Assembly (NCBI RefSeq): GCF_003432385.1
Contig: NZ_CP031841.1
Span: forward strand, 744,001 to 808,000
DNA length: 64,000 nucleotides
Direction: 5' to 3'
Source: Breoghania sp. L-A4
GTDB taxonomy: Bacteria > Pseudomonadota > Alphaproteobacteria > Rhizobiales > Stappiaceae
Below, piece by piece: positions 44,894 through 52,771 of the stretch. The notes beneath the pieces are model-generated. The model was not told where the DNA came from. It saw nothing but the letters and a program-made list of their open reading frames with translations, and ran no database searches. Numbering within the stretch: the first letter of the stretch is position 1; each line of letters starts with the position of its first letter. The position numbers and the translations under genes are program-made.

Positions 44894-44911
44894 GTGACAG
44901 TTGAATGACGA
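44894..44911 (-). promoter_or_regulatory. PHO box reading towards the binding-protein operon
   Basis: On the minus strand it reads TCGTCAT-TCAA-CTGTCAC, two 7-mers at 11-base spacing matching the PhoB consensus CTGTCAT/CTGTCAC at 12 of 14 positions. A TATAAC sequence follows five bases downstream (plus-strand 44883-44888), a little closer than usual. Confidence 0.55.
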
Positions 44912-44936
44912 CGGCAATCATCCAGATTAGCGTGCG

Positions 44937-44954
44937 CTGTCACCATACTGTCAA
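44937..44954 (+). promoter_or_regulatory. PHO box reading towards the phosphonate monoester hydrolase gene
   Basis: CTGTCAC-CATA-CTGTCAA consists of two CTGTCA repeats exactly 11 bases apart, the PhoB arrangement. A possible -10 (TACGAA, 44965-44970) lies ten bases further, the spacing usual for Pho promoters, and the gene starts 43 bases after the box. Confidence 0.65.
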
Positions 44955-44997
44955 GGCTCGTACCTACGAAGAGAGCATATGCGCAAAGGGGGGCTGC

Positions 44998-46617
44998 ATG
45001 CGGCCGAATATCGTGTTGATCACCGCGGACCAGTGGCGCGGCGACTGTCTGGGCGTTGCCGGCCATCCGGTGGTGAGAACGCCGCATGTGGACGCGCTGG
45101 CAAGCGAGGCGACGACGTTCGCCCGCCACTACGCCCAGGCCTCGCCGTGCGGCCCGTCGCGCGCCTGCCTCTACACCGGGCTCTACCAGATGACCAACCG
45201 GGTGGTGCGCAACGGTACGCCGCTGGATGGGCGGCACGACAACATCGCGCTGGCGCTGCGCCGCGCGGGCTACGATCCGACGCTGTTTGGCTACACCGAC
45301 CAGGCGATCGACCCCAGGACCACCAGCGGCGATGATCCGTGGCTGCGCAGCTACGAGGGCATCCTGCCGGGCTTCTCCGTGCGTCTGCGGCTGCCCGAGG
45401 ACGTGGGCCCGTGGCTCTCCTGGCTGAAGGCGCGCGGCCATGAGGTGCCGTCCGATCCGTGGCAGATGTATCTGCCGCAAGGCAGCCCAGGCGACCGGCC
45501 GACGTCGGCGCCCTCGCGCTACAGCCAGGACGAGACGGAGACCGCGTTCCTCACCGACGAGTTCCTGCGCTGGCTCGACGAGCAGCACTCCGAGCTGCGC
45601 GCGGGCAAGCCGTGGTGCGCGCATATCTCGTTCCTCAGGCCGCATCCGCCGTTCGTCGTGCCCGAGCCCTTCAACACGATGTACGATCCGGCCGAGGGCC
45701 CGGATTTCATCCGCGCGGAGACGCTCGAGGCGGAGCGGGCCAGCCATCCGCTGGTGGACTACTGGATCGGCGGGCAGAAGCGTTCGCAGCATTATGTGAT
45801 CGGCGCGGGCGACGGGCTGGTCTGCGATTGGACGGAGGCCGATTTCCGCCAGTTGCGCGCCACCTACTGGGGCATGATCTCGGAGGTCGACCGGCAGATC
45901 GGCCGCATCGTCGCGGGGCTGAAAGCGCGCGGCGACTGGGACAACACGCTGTTCGTGCTCACCTCCGACCACGGCGAGATGATGGGCGATCACTGGACGC
46001 TGGGCAAATTCGGCTTCCACGAGCAGAGCTATCACGTCCCGCTGATCATCCGCGATCCCGCAAGGCCGGAAAGCTTCGGCGCTTGCGTGGAGGGGTTTTC
46101 GGAATCGGTGGATATTTTCCCAACCCTCATGGCCGCCGCCGGGCTCGATGCCCCGGCGCACCTCGACGGATGCTCACTGGTGCCGGCGCTGGAGGGACTG
46201 CCCTCGCCGCGCGACGCGGTGTTCTGGGAGTACGATTTCCGCGAGGTGGCGAGTGGCGCCGCGCAAGACGCGCTCGGGTTGGAGATGGACGCCTGCTCCA
46301 TGGCCGTGGTGCGCACGGAGAGATGGAAATACGTCCATTTCGCCGCCCTGCCGCCGCTGCTCTTCGATCTGCGGGACGATCCCGGCGAACTCGTCAATCT
46401 CGCGGCCGATCCGGCGCATGCCGAAACCCGCATCGCAATGGCCGAGCGGCTGTTGTCATGGCGCGCCAAACATCTCGACCGACGGCTGAGCGGCATCGAG
46501 CTGACGCCGGACGGACTGGTCGACGGGCGGGGTAGGGCACATTCGGAGAGACAAGTCGTGCCCGGTTATTCTCGGTTTGCTCCAAGGTGTGTGAGCAAAG
46601 ACGCGATTTCCCAATGA
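44998..46617 (+). CDS. Phosphonate monoester hydrolase / arylsulfatase family enzyme
   Basis: The 539-residue alkaline-phosphatase-superfamily enzyme carries the formylglycine motif CGPSR (C51). Metal ligands are seen in ITADQWRGD and TSDHGEMMGDH. The whole layout follows the Rhizobium phosphonate monoester hydrolase as I remember it: GLYQMTNRVVRNGTPLD, RPHPPFV, GFSESVDIFPT, and near the end YVHFAALPPLLFDL. It would hydrolyse phosphonate monoesters, phosphodiesters and sulfate esters promiscuously. The ATG at 44998 has an AGGGGGG ribosome site. There is no signal peptide, so it acts on imported substrate, matching the divergent ABC transporter. Maturation needs a formylglycine-generating enzyme from elsewhere. 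Confidence 0.85.
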   Translation: MRPNIVLITADQWRGDCLGVAGHPVVRTPHVDALASEATTFARHYAQASPCGPSRACLYTGLYQMTNRVVRNGTPLDGRHDNIALALRRAGYDPTLFGYTDQAIDPRTTSGDDPWLRSYEGILPGFSVRLRLPEDVGPWLSWLKARGHEVPSDPWQMYLPQGSPGDRPTSAPSRYSQDETETAFLTDEFLRWLDEQHSELRAGKPWCAHISFLRPHPPFVVPEPFNTMYDPAEGPDFIRAETLEAERASHPLVDYWIGGQKRSQHYVIGAGDGLVCDWTEADFRQLRATYWGMISEVDRQIGRIVAGLKARGDWDNTLFVLTSDHGEMMGDHWTLGKFGFHEQSYHVPLIIRDPARPESFGACVEGFSESVDIFPTLMAAAGLDAPAHLDGCSLVPALEGLPSPRDAVFWEYDFREVASGAAQDALGLEMDACSMAVVRTERWKYVHFAALPPLLFDLRDDPGELVNLAADPAHAETRIAMAERLLSWRAKHLDRRLSGIELTPDGLVDGRGRAHSERQVVPGYSRFAPRCVSKDAISQ

Positions 46618-46624
46618 TCATGCG

Positions 46625-46742
46625 ATGTCATCCCGGCTGAAGCGTAGCGGAATGCCGGGACCCAGTAACCGTGGTCGCTGATCGCAGCGCGACGGCGCGG
46701 GCGCCATCGTTTACTGGGTCCCTGCTTGCGCAGGGATGACAT
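46625..46742. repeat. Long inverted-repeat element, family B copy 2
   Basis: The ends are ATGTCATCCCGGCTG and CGCAGGGATGACAT; the inner arms GGGACCCAGTAA and TTACTGGGTCCC match the copy at 31295-31410. It starts seven bases after the hydrolase gene. Confidence 0.75.
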
Positions 46743-46794
46743 TGGTCTTTTGGGATATTTCAAAACACCGTCATTTCCCTTCTTGTGCCCGCCG

Positions 46795-47373
46795 TCAGTC
46801 GCGTTTCGGATACGTTCCTTCGATATTCACGCAGTATGTCAGCGCGAGGTAGGGCATGCGGTTTTCATGCGGCTGGTCGCCGCCGGCAGGTCGAACCGCA
46901 ACCGGCTCGTCATTGGTTTTCCCGCTCGGGCCGTTGACGGGCTGGCCGCTGCTCTGCTTGGTTACGAGCGGTTGCGCGGGCACATTGATCTGCACCGAGG
47001 CGCTGTGCGTATGCCTGGGCATGGTTTCCGTCGTCAGCGTGACGGCCTCCTCGCCGCCGCTTTCGCCAACCCGGTAGGTGCTCAGATCGGGGCCCTGGCC
47101 GGCGGAGATCGGCACGCGGCCGCGCAGGTCGGGAAGCGCGAAGACTGTGGTGCCGTCCCCGCCATACAGGGTGCCGATGAGCGAAAACAGCTTCTGGTAA
47201 TTGGGGTTCGAAACGGCCAGCAATTGCCCGTTGGCCTGCATCCACCCTTCCGGACAGAAATCGAAGCTGAAGGTCTCGACCTGTCCGATATAGGGCGTCT
47301 GCGCGAGCGCGGGTGCGGTGGCCAGGACCGAGAGAGAGATTGCCGCCGCGGCGGCCCTTTTCAACGTGTGCAT
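46795..47373 (-). CDS. Secreted tail-collar (microcystin-dependent protein-like) domain protein
   Basis: The 192-residue product has a Sec signal peptide (basic start, alanine-rich core, LATAPALAQ). A phage tail collar domain follows: PYIGQVETFSFDFCPEGWMQ, then LPDLRGRVPISAGQGP, with a C-terminal ENRMPYLALTYCVN. Standalone collar-domain proteins usually occur as a trio of Mdp genes without signal peptides; here a single copy appears to be exported. The ATG at 47373 has GGAG six bases upstream. No other phage gene is near, so this is not a prophage remnant. The function is unknown. Confidence 0.85.
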   Translation of the reverse strand: MHTLKRAAAAAISLSVLATAPALAQTPYIGQVETFSFDFCPEGWMQANGQLLAVSNPNYQKLFSLIGTLYGGDGTTVFALPDLRGRVPISAGQGPDLSTYRVGESGGEEAVTLTTETMPRHTHSASVQINVPAQPLVTKQSSGQPVNGPSGKTNDEPVAVRPAGGDQPHENRMPYLALTYCVNIEGTYPKRD

Positions 47374-47606
47374 GAAAATCTCCGAATAATGAAATGACGC
47401 AAGGGTACTTAGCATAAAAAACAATCTCCGGCAGGGGCCGATGCAATCCACATGGCGGCGGGGATGGCGGACACGCGAGGCAATCGAGCGCTCGGATCAT
47501 GCGCCGGTCTGATTGTCACCGACCGCAAAAAGATCCACCGAGCCGCCCATGTTACTCTTGAGGGAGAGTTGCGGACTTGACTTGGCCACCCGTTGAGCCT
47601 GGTGCC

Positions 47607-47731
47607 GATCCTTCGAGACGGCGCTTCGCGCCTCCTCAGGATGAGGTCTATCATGTTGATTTATTTAAAAAAATAGCAACAAAAAGAACCTCATCCTGAG
47701 GAGGGCCGACAGGCCCGTCTCGAAGGATCGG
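47607..47731. repeat. Inverted-repeat element, family C copy 2
   Basis: The left arm (GATCCTTCGAGACGGC ... CTCAGGATGAGGT) is mirrored on the right (ACCTCATCCTGAGGAG ... CCGTCTCGAAGGATC). An AT-rich centre of about 40 bases separates the arms, giving a MITE-like layout. Confidence 0.8.
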
Positions 47732-47776
47732 CCGCCTGCGTGTCGATCCCCCGGCACAAGCCCGCCGCATCCGCCC

Positions 47777-47795
47777 CCTCTCCCCATGGGAGAGG
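47777..47795. repeat. Short REP hairpin, family A
   Basis: CCTCTCCC/GGGAGAGG with a CAT loop, preceded by GCCGCATCCGCC, the mirror of the tail seen at 36457 and 38181. Confidence 0.6.
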
Positions 47796-47884
47796 TGCTT
47801 TCGAGCCCAACGCGCCCGGCCCTCAAAATGCCCTGCTGCGAAGCGCCCGTCTCCACGCATCGGCCGCGCACGCGGGGCCGGCCC

Positions 47885-48751
47885 CTAGCCCAGCTCCATC
47901 GTCGTGATGCCGAAGATTTTCTCCAGCGGCAGATCCGGGAGGCCGCTCGTGCCAGACGTCCCGCCCGGCTTGTACATGCGCGCGGTGATGAATTCCGGCG
48001 ACAGCTCGTAGCGCTCGGCGAGCGCCAGTGCGGCCTCGTTGGGCTCGGGCACGTCGAGATAGATCTCCTGGCCCTTCACCGTGCCGGCGAGGCCGCGAAA
48101 CAGCACGTCGGCGCCCCCGTCCGTGTCCGCGAACAGCGGCCCGATCTTGAAACCCGCGCGGCAGGCGCGAAGCACGCCGTAGCCTGTGACGGCGCCGTCC
48201 TCGATGAGCGCCATGCCGCGCCGGGTGGCGTGCCCCGCCTGCACCCAGCGCTTGAGAAAGGTTTCGCGCGGGGCGGGAAACAGCGGGCGGTCGTAGTCGC
48301 GGATGGAGGGATAAATGCCGCGGCCAATGACCGTCAGGCGCGGGTCCATCGGCACGTCGGCGATGGAGATACCGCCGTGGCGGATGTCGCGATGCGCAAG
48401 CTTGAAGCCGGATTTCTCATAGTTCGCCTGCTGCGCCGCCACCCCGTCGAGCCCGATGGTGCGGTTGCCCAGCCGCTCGATGCCGGCAGCCCACGTGGCC
48501 CAGCCATAGCCCTTGCCGCGATGCTCCGGATGGCAGAGGTAGAAGCCGAGAAAGCCGAAGCCCTCATCATAGGCGACGACGGAAATCGCGGTCACCGGCT
48601 CCTCGCCGAGATACCCCATGAGAAACCCGTCCGGGTCGGTCGCGAAAAACGCCTCCGCGTCGTCCAGCCCCGGGTTCCAGCCTTCCTCATAGGCCCACTC
48701 GATCGCGGTCTCGAGATTGTCGCGGGTCATCGGGCGGATGGTGAGGGTCAT
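47885..48751 (-). CDS. GNAT family N-acetyltransferase with C-terminal second domain
   Basis: The 288-residue protein has an N-terminal GNAT domain with the acetyl-CoA loop CHPEHRGKGYGWATW. A second domain resembling the YitH/HsdDM-like acetyltransferase C-terminus follows (TRRGMALIEDGAVTGYGVLR ends the linker). The substrate is unknown. It is a single minus-strand gene with no obvious operon partner. Confidence 0.87.
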   Translation of the reverse strand: MTLTIRPMTRDNLETAIEWAYEEGWNPGLDDAEAFFATDPDGFLMGYLGEEPVTAISVVAYDEGFGFLGFYLCHPEHRGKGYGWATWAAGIERLGNRTIGLDGVAAQQANYEKSGFKLAHRDIRHGGISIADVPMDPRLTVIGRGIYPSIRDYDRPLFPAPRETFLKRWVQAGHATRRGMALIEDGAVTGYGVLRACRAGFKIGPLFADTDGGADVLFRGLAGTVKGQEIYLDVPEPNEAALALAERYELSPEFITARMYKPGGTSGTSGLPDLPLEKIFGITTMELG

Positions 48752-48852
48752 GGGCGGAGCTCTGTCTGAGTGAATCGGGGCGATGAGACACTAGCCAAGG
48801 CGGGGCTTTGGGGGAATGGGGGGCGATCGCCGTGCGCTGGCTTAACGGGAAC

Positions 48853-49143
48853 CTATCCGCTCATGCCGCTGTCCCCGGAGCGTTCGTCCAGAATACGAAG
48901 CACCTCGATGACGTCGCCATTCACGCGGTAGATGAAACTGAAAGGTGTTCGCGGAATGGGATACGCGCGCACGTCTTCGGTGCGTTCGATCGGATGGCCG
49001 ATGGAGGGATTCGCTTTCAGCGCGATTGTCGCGGCCTCGTAAGGCCGTCGGGCGTTGATCGAACCTTCGGGAAAGACGGATTGGTAATAGCGGCGCATCC
49101 ACTGGACGTCCGCAACGCAGGATTGGAGATATCTGATCTTCAT
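48853..49143 (-). CDS. RelE/ParE family toxin
   Basis: The 96-residue protein has the ParE/RelE fold signature: RYYQSVFPEGS in the helical part, ANPSIGHPIERTEDVRAYPI and then FSFIYRVNGDVIEVLRILDER. It overlaps the antitoxin gene by four bases (ATGA), antitoxin first, the usual order. It likely acts on gyrase or mRNA; the sequence cannot separate the two. The lone cassette lies between the GNAT gene and the FNR-linked operon. Confidence 0.88.
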   Translation of the reverse strand: MKIRYLQSCVADVQWMRRYYQSVFPEGSINARRPYEAATIALKANPSIGHPIERTEDVRAYPIPRTPFSFIYRVNGDVIEVLRILDERSGDSGMSG

Positions 49144-49433
49144 CGACCGGAAGGCTCAGGAACGATATCGGGCTGCGGCTCCGGGAGTTCCATGTCCGTG
49201 TCCCAAGACGCCACCCAGGCGTTCATCGCTTCCTCGGAGACAAAGATTCCCTTGTCCGCCTCCGCGATCGCCTCGGCAATCACCCGGTGACGGGCCTCGC
49301 TGCGCACCTTTTGCGCGGCAATGGCTCGCGCGGCGATATAGCCCGCGCTGCGGTCCTGCCGTTTCGCTTCCTGCTCAAGCCAAGCCTTGAGTTCCGGCTC
49401 GAGCCTCATGGAAAATCGCGCGCTGCTGGTCAT
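49140..49433 (-). CDS. Ribbon-helix-helix antitoxin
   Basis: This 97-residue protein opens with an RHH motif (RFSMRLEPELKAWLEQEAKRQ). An acidic, proline-rich C-terminal tail (MELPEPQPDIVPEPS) probably binds the toxin. It would autoregulate the pair. The end overlaps the toxin start. Confidence 0.88.
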   Translation of the reverse strand: MTSSARFSMRLEPELKAWLEQEAKRQDRSAGYIAARAIAAQKVRSEARHRVIAEAIAEADKGIFVSEEAMNAWVASWDTDMELPEPQPDIVPEPSGR

Positions 49434-49581
49434 GGGATCATCATCTCAGCCGAGGAATAAGCGTTTGTCGGACAATGTATGCCATCGCGCTGGCCTGTCA
49501 AATTGCCAATTTGCGCGCCGGCGCCTGTAGCGGGGTGCGCGGGTGGACGTTGAGCGCTCAAGACGCTTGATTTCCCGCCCC

Positions 49582-49595
49582 TTGATCGCGATCAA
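49582..49595. promoter_or_regulatory. FNR/FixK-type box TTGATCGCGATCAA
   Basis: This is a perfect TTGAT-N4-ATCAA palindrome, the consensus of alphaproteobacterial FnrL/FixK sites, 72 bases upstream of the beta-CASP nuclease gene. Confidence 0.7.
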
Positions 49596-49666
49596 GACGC
49601 GGGTTTGGTTTTGGGGCATGGTCGGGTGTCCGCGATTCATCGCGGTGTCCAGATCGGGAACATCTC

Positions 49667-51268
49667 ATGACCCTTTCCATGCGGTTTTGCGGCGCGGCGC
49701 GCACCGTCACCGGCTCGTGTTACTGGCTGCAGACGCCGACGGCGCGGTTTCTCGTCGACTGCGGCATGTTCCAGGGGCCCAAAACCCTGCGCGCGCTGAA
49801 CTACGAGAAATTCCCGTTCACGCCATCGGGCATCGATTTCGTGCTGCAGACCCATGCGCATATCGACCATTCGGGGCTGCTGCCGAAGCTCTACCGCGAC
49901 GGCTTTCGCGGACCGGTGCATATGACCCGCGGCACGCGCGATCTGCTGGCCTTCATGCTGCCCGACAGCGGTTTCATCCAGGAAATGGAGGTCGAGCAGC
50001 TCAACCGGCGCAACCAGCGCCGCGGCCGGCCGGTGGTGACGCCGATCTACACGCAACGCGATGCCTATGCCTGCCAGGAGCGTTTCGAGACCATAGAATA
50101 CGAGGTCTGGCGCGAGGTGGCGCCGGGGGTGCGCGTGCGGTACTGGAACGCCGGGCATATTCTGGGCTCGGCCTCCATCGAGCTGGAACTGGAGACCGGC
50201 CGCGAGGATCCGCCCAAGCTGCGGATGCTGTTTTCCGGCGACATCGGACCGGACCAGAAACTGTTCCATCCCGATCCGGAGGCCTCAAGCGACTTCGACT
50301 TCGTGGTCTGCGAGTCGACCTACGGCGGCCGGCCGCGTGCGCGCCACTCGGCGGCGGAGCGCCGCTCGATCCTGGCGCGCGAGGTGCGCGAAGCGCTGCT
50401 GGCCGGCGGCAACCTGCTGATCCCCAGCTTCGCGGTCGAGCGCACCCAGGAGTTGCTGGCCGATCTGAGCCTGGCGCAGGACGCGGGCGACATCGGCCCC
50501 GCGCCGGTCTTCCTCGACAGCCCGATGGCGATCAAGGCGACGGAGACGTTCGAGCGTCACGCCTCCGAGCTGGAGGGGCTGCGCGAGCAACCGCATCTCA
50601 TCGACAATCCCAACATCCACTTCACCGAGACGGTGGACGAGAGCAAGGCGATCAACCGCATCCACAGCGGCGCGATCATCATGGCGGCGTCGGGCATGTG
50701 CGACGCCGGCCGCATCCGCCACCATCTGAGGAACCATCTGTGGCGGGCCGATTGCACCGTGCTGATCGTCGGCTATCAGGCGCCGGGAACGCTCGGCCGG
50801 CTGTTGGTGGACGGCGCCAAGCAGGTCACGATCCAGGGCGACGTGATTCAGGTGCGCGCCCGCATCCGGGAAATCGACGTCTACTCCGGCCACGCCGATC
50901 ATGGCGAACTGATCGACTGGATCGAGGAGCGCGCGCCGATCCATCGGGCGCTTTATCTCACCCACGGCGACGCTGAGAGCAGCGAGGCCCTGCGTGAGGC
51001 GCTGGTGGCGCGGGGAAGCGCGCGCGACACGGTCATCGTGCCTGGCATCGACGATGAGGTCGATTTGCTCGGCGCGGGCCGAAGACCGCATGCGGTCGCC
51101 CGCCGGATCGCGCCGGAGGCCGGCAGCCGTCTCGACTGGCACAACGATGCCGCCCAGCTTCTGATCGATATCCGCGAGGCGCTGGACAAGGCCGCCGACG
51201 AGAAGGCCCGCGGCGTGGTCATCCGGCGGCTGCGCCGCGCGCTGGAGGATGAAAACCACAAGCACTGA
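49667..51268 (+). CDS. Metallo-beta-lactamase/beta-CASP RNA-processing nuclease
   Basis: The 533-residue protein has the MBL zinc motif (TQHAHIDHSG-like, here QTHAHIDHSG, residues 61-70), a beta-CASP insert, and the RMMBL end with SGHADHGEL. The MAASGMCDAGR block matches bacterial CPSF73-like exonucleases. It probably cleaves or degrades RNA in the cytoplasm. An FNR/FixK-type box 72 bases upstream suggests induction under low oxygen. The MscS and channel genes follow on the same strand at short distance, so all three may be one unit. Confidence 0.9.
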   Translation: MTLSMRFCGAARTVTGSCYWLQTPTARFLVDCGMFQGPKTLRALNYEKFPFTPSGIDFVLQTHAHIDHSGLLPKLYRDGFRGPVHMTRGTRDLLAFMLPDSGFIQEMEVEQLNRRNQRRGRPVVTPIYTQRDAYACQERFETIEYEVWREVAPGVRVRYWNAGHILGSASIELELETGREDPPKLRMLFSGDIGPDQKLFHPDPEASSDFDFVVCESTYGGRPRARHSAAERRSILAREVREALLAGGNLLIPSFAVERTQELLADLSLAQDAGDIGPAPVFLDSPMAIKATETFERHASELEGLREQPHLIDNPNIHFTETVDESKAINRIHSGAIIMAASGMCDAGRIRHHLRNHLWRADCTVLIVGYQAPGTLGRLLVDGAKQVTIQGDVIQVRARIREIDVYSGHADHGELIDWIEERAPIHRALYLTHGDAESSEALREALVARGSARDTVIVPGIDDEVDLLGAGRRPHAVARRIAPEAGSRLDWHNDAAQLLIDIREALDKAADEKARGVVIRRLRRALEDENHKH

Positions 51269-51364
51269 CAGGCGGATACTCTTCGCGCTATGCTGCATGC
51301 CGCGCCACACGGGTTCGCCCCGGCGGATTCAGGGCGCGGCGGAACCGGGCGCGGAGGAAGCTGA

Positions 51365-52686
51365 ATGGAGACATGGACGGACTTTCTGGCGGCGATCGAG
51401 ACGACGCTGCGCCATGTGTTCCTGTCCGTGCGCGCCCTGGGCCAGCCGTCGGGGCTGCTGCAGATCTTGATCCTGATCTCCGCCTTCGCGCTGGCGCATT
51501 TCGGCGCCGAATTCGTCGAGCCGCGGTTCGAGCGCTGGGTGCGCTCGATCGAGACCTCCATGAAGCGGCTGCGGTTCCTGATCCTGGTGCTGCGGCGGCT
51601 GCGGCTGATCTTCTTCGTGATCCTGGTTTGGATCGCGGTTCTTGCCATGCGCTCGGTGGCCTGGCCGAGCTGGAGCTACCTGCTGCTGGTGGTCGGCAAT
51701 CTGTCGGCCGTATGGCTGGTGATCTCGATTTCCTCGCGCGTCATCCGCAATCCGTTGGCCGCCCGCACCGTGGCGCTGGGCGCCTGGATCTTCGCCGCGC
51801 TTTCCATTCTCGACCTGATGCCGTTCGCCGTCCGCGTGATGGATGCGGCGGCGATCACCGTGGGCGATCTGCGGATTTCGCTGCTGCTGGTCATCAAGGC
51901 GGTGGTCACCCTTTCGATCCTCCTGTGGGGCGCGGCCTATCTCAGCCGCGTCACCGAGCGCCGCGTGGCGCAGGTCGAGGACATGTCGCCGTCGATGCGG
52001 GTTCTGGCCGGCAAGTTCGTGCGCATCGGGCTGTTCACCACGGCGTTTGTCATGGGGCTGCAGTCCATCGGCTTCGACCTGACGACGATCACGGTGTTTT
52101 CCGGCGCGGTGGGCATCGGTCTCGGCTTCGGCCTGCAGAAGGTGGTCTCCAACCTGGTGTCCGGCGTCATCCTGCTGCTCGACAAGTCGATCAAGCCGGG
52201 CGACGTGATCACGCTGGGGGAGACCTATGGCGCGATCACCTCGCTGGGGCGCGCTACGTCTCGGTGGTCACCCGCGACGGCCGGGAATACCTGATCCCCA
52301 ACGAGGACCTGATCACCGGGCAGGTGATCAACTGGACCTATTCCGACGAGAAGGTGCGCCTCGACGTGCCCTTCGGCGTCAGCTACGACGCGGACCCGGC
52401 TTCGGTGCGCGAGATCGCCGCGAAGGCGGCGGCGGGCGTCGCGCGGGTGCAAAAGACGCCGGCGCCGGTGTGCCATCTGACCGCCTTCGGCGACTCCTCG
52501 GTGGATTTTCTGCTGCGCTTCTGGATCGATGATCCATCGAAGGGCGTTGTCAACGTGAAGGGCGCGGTTCTGATGGCGCTGTGGTATGCGCTAAAGGACA
52601 ACGGCGTCGAATTCCCCTATCCGCAAAGCGACATCCATGTGCGCGGTCCGGTGGAGGTCGTCATGGCGGCGAAACCGGACGCGTGA
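51365..52686 (+). pseudogene. MscS-family mechanosensitive channel, frameshifted
   Basis: The N-terminal part (several membrane helices and the pore/beta-domain block GAVGIGLGFGLQKVVSNLVSG) and the C-terminal part (RYVSVVTRDGREYLIPNEDL, VINWTYSDEKVRL) are in different frames. The break is in the G4 run at 52246-52249; one more G restores TSLGARYVSV and a 440-residue protein. The extra N-terminal helices make it larger than the small E. coli MscS. It would release solutes on hypo-osmotic shock. It starts 96 bases after the nuclease gene. Confidence 0.87.
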
Positions 52687-52771
52687 GCGCGGCCGCGCCG
52701 ACGGAAACACGACGGCGGCCCGGCGCGATCCGGGCGCGCGCGAGGCCGAAGCGCCGCAAGAGGAGATATCC

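Larger units (their letters stand above)
47374..47884. other. 511-base intergenic region with repeat elements
   Basis: This stretch holds a family C inverted repeat with an AT-rich centre (47607-47731) and a family A hairpin (47777-47795). No gene was recognised. Confidence 0.55.

Noticed and set aside
44998-46617. Plain choline-sulfatase assignment
   Set aside because: The overall layout and the YVHFAALPPL region fit the phosphonate monoester hydrolase branch better, and the PHO box supports phosphorus rather than sulfur.
46795-47373. Prophage remnant because of the tail-collar domain
   Set aside because: No other phage gene is nearby and the protein has a signal peptide.
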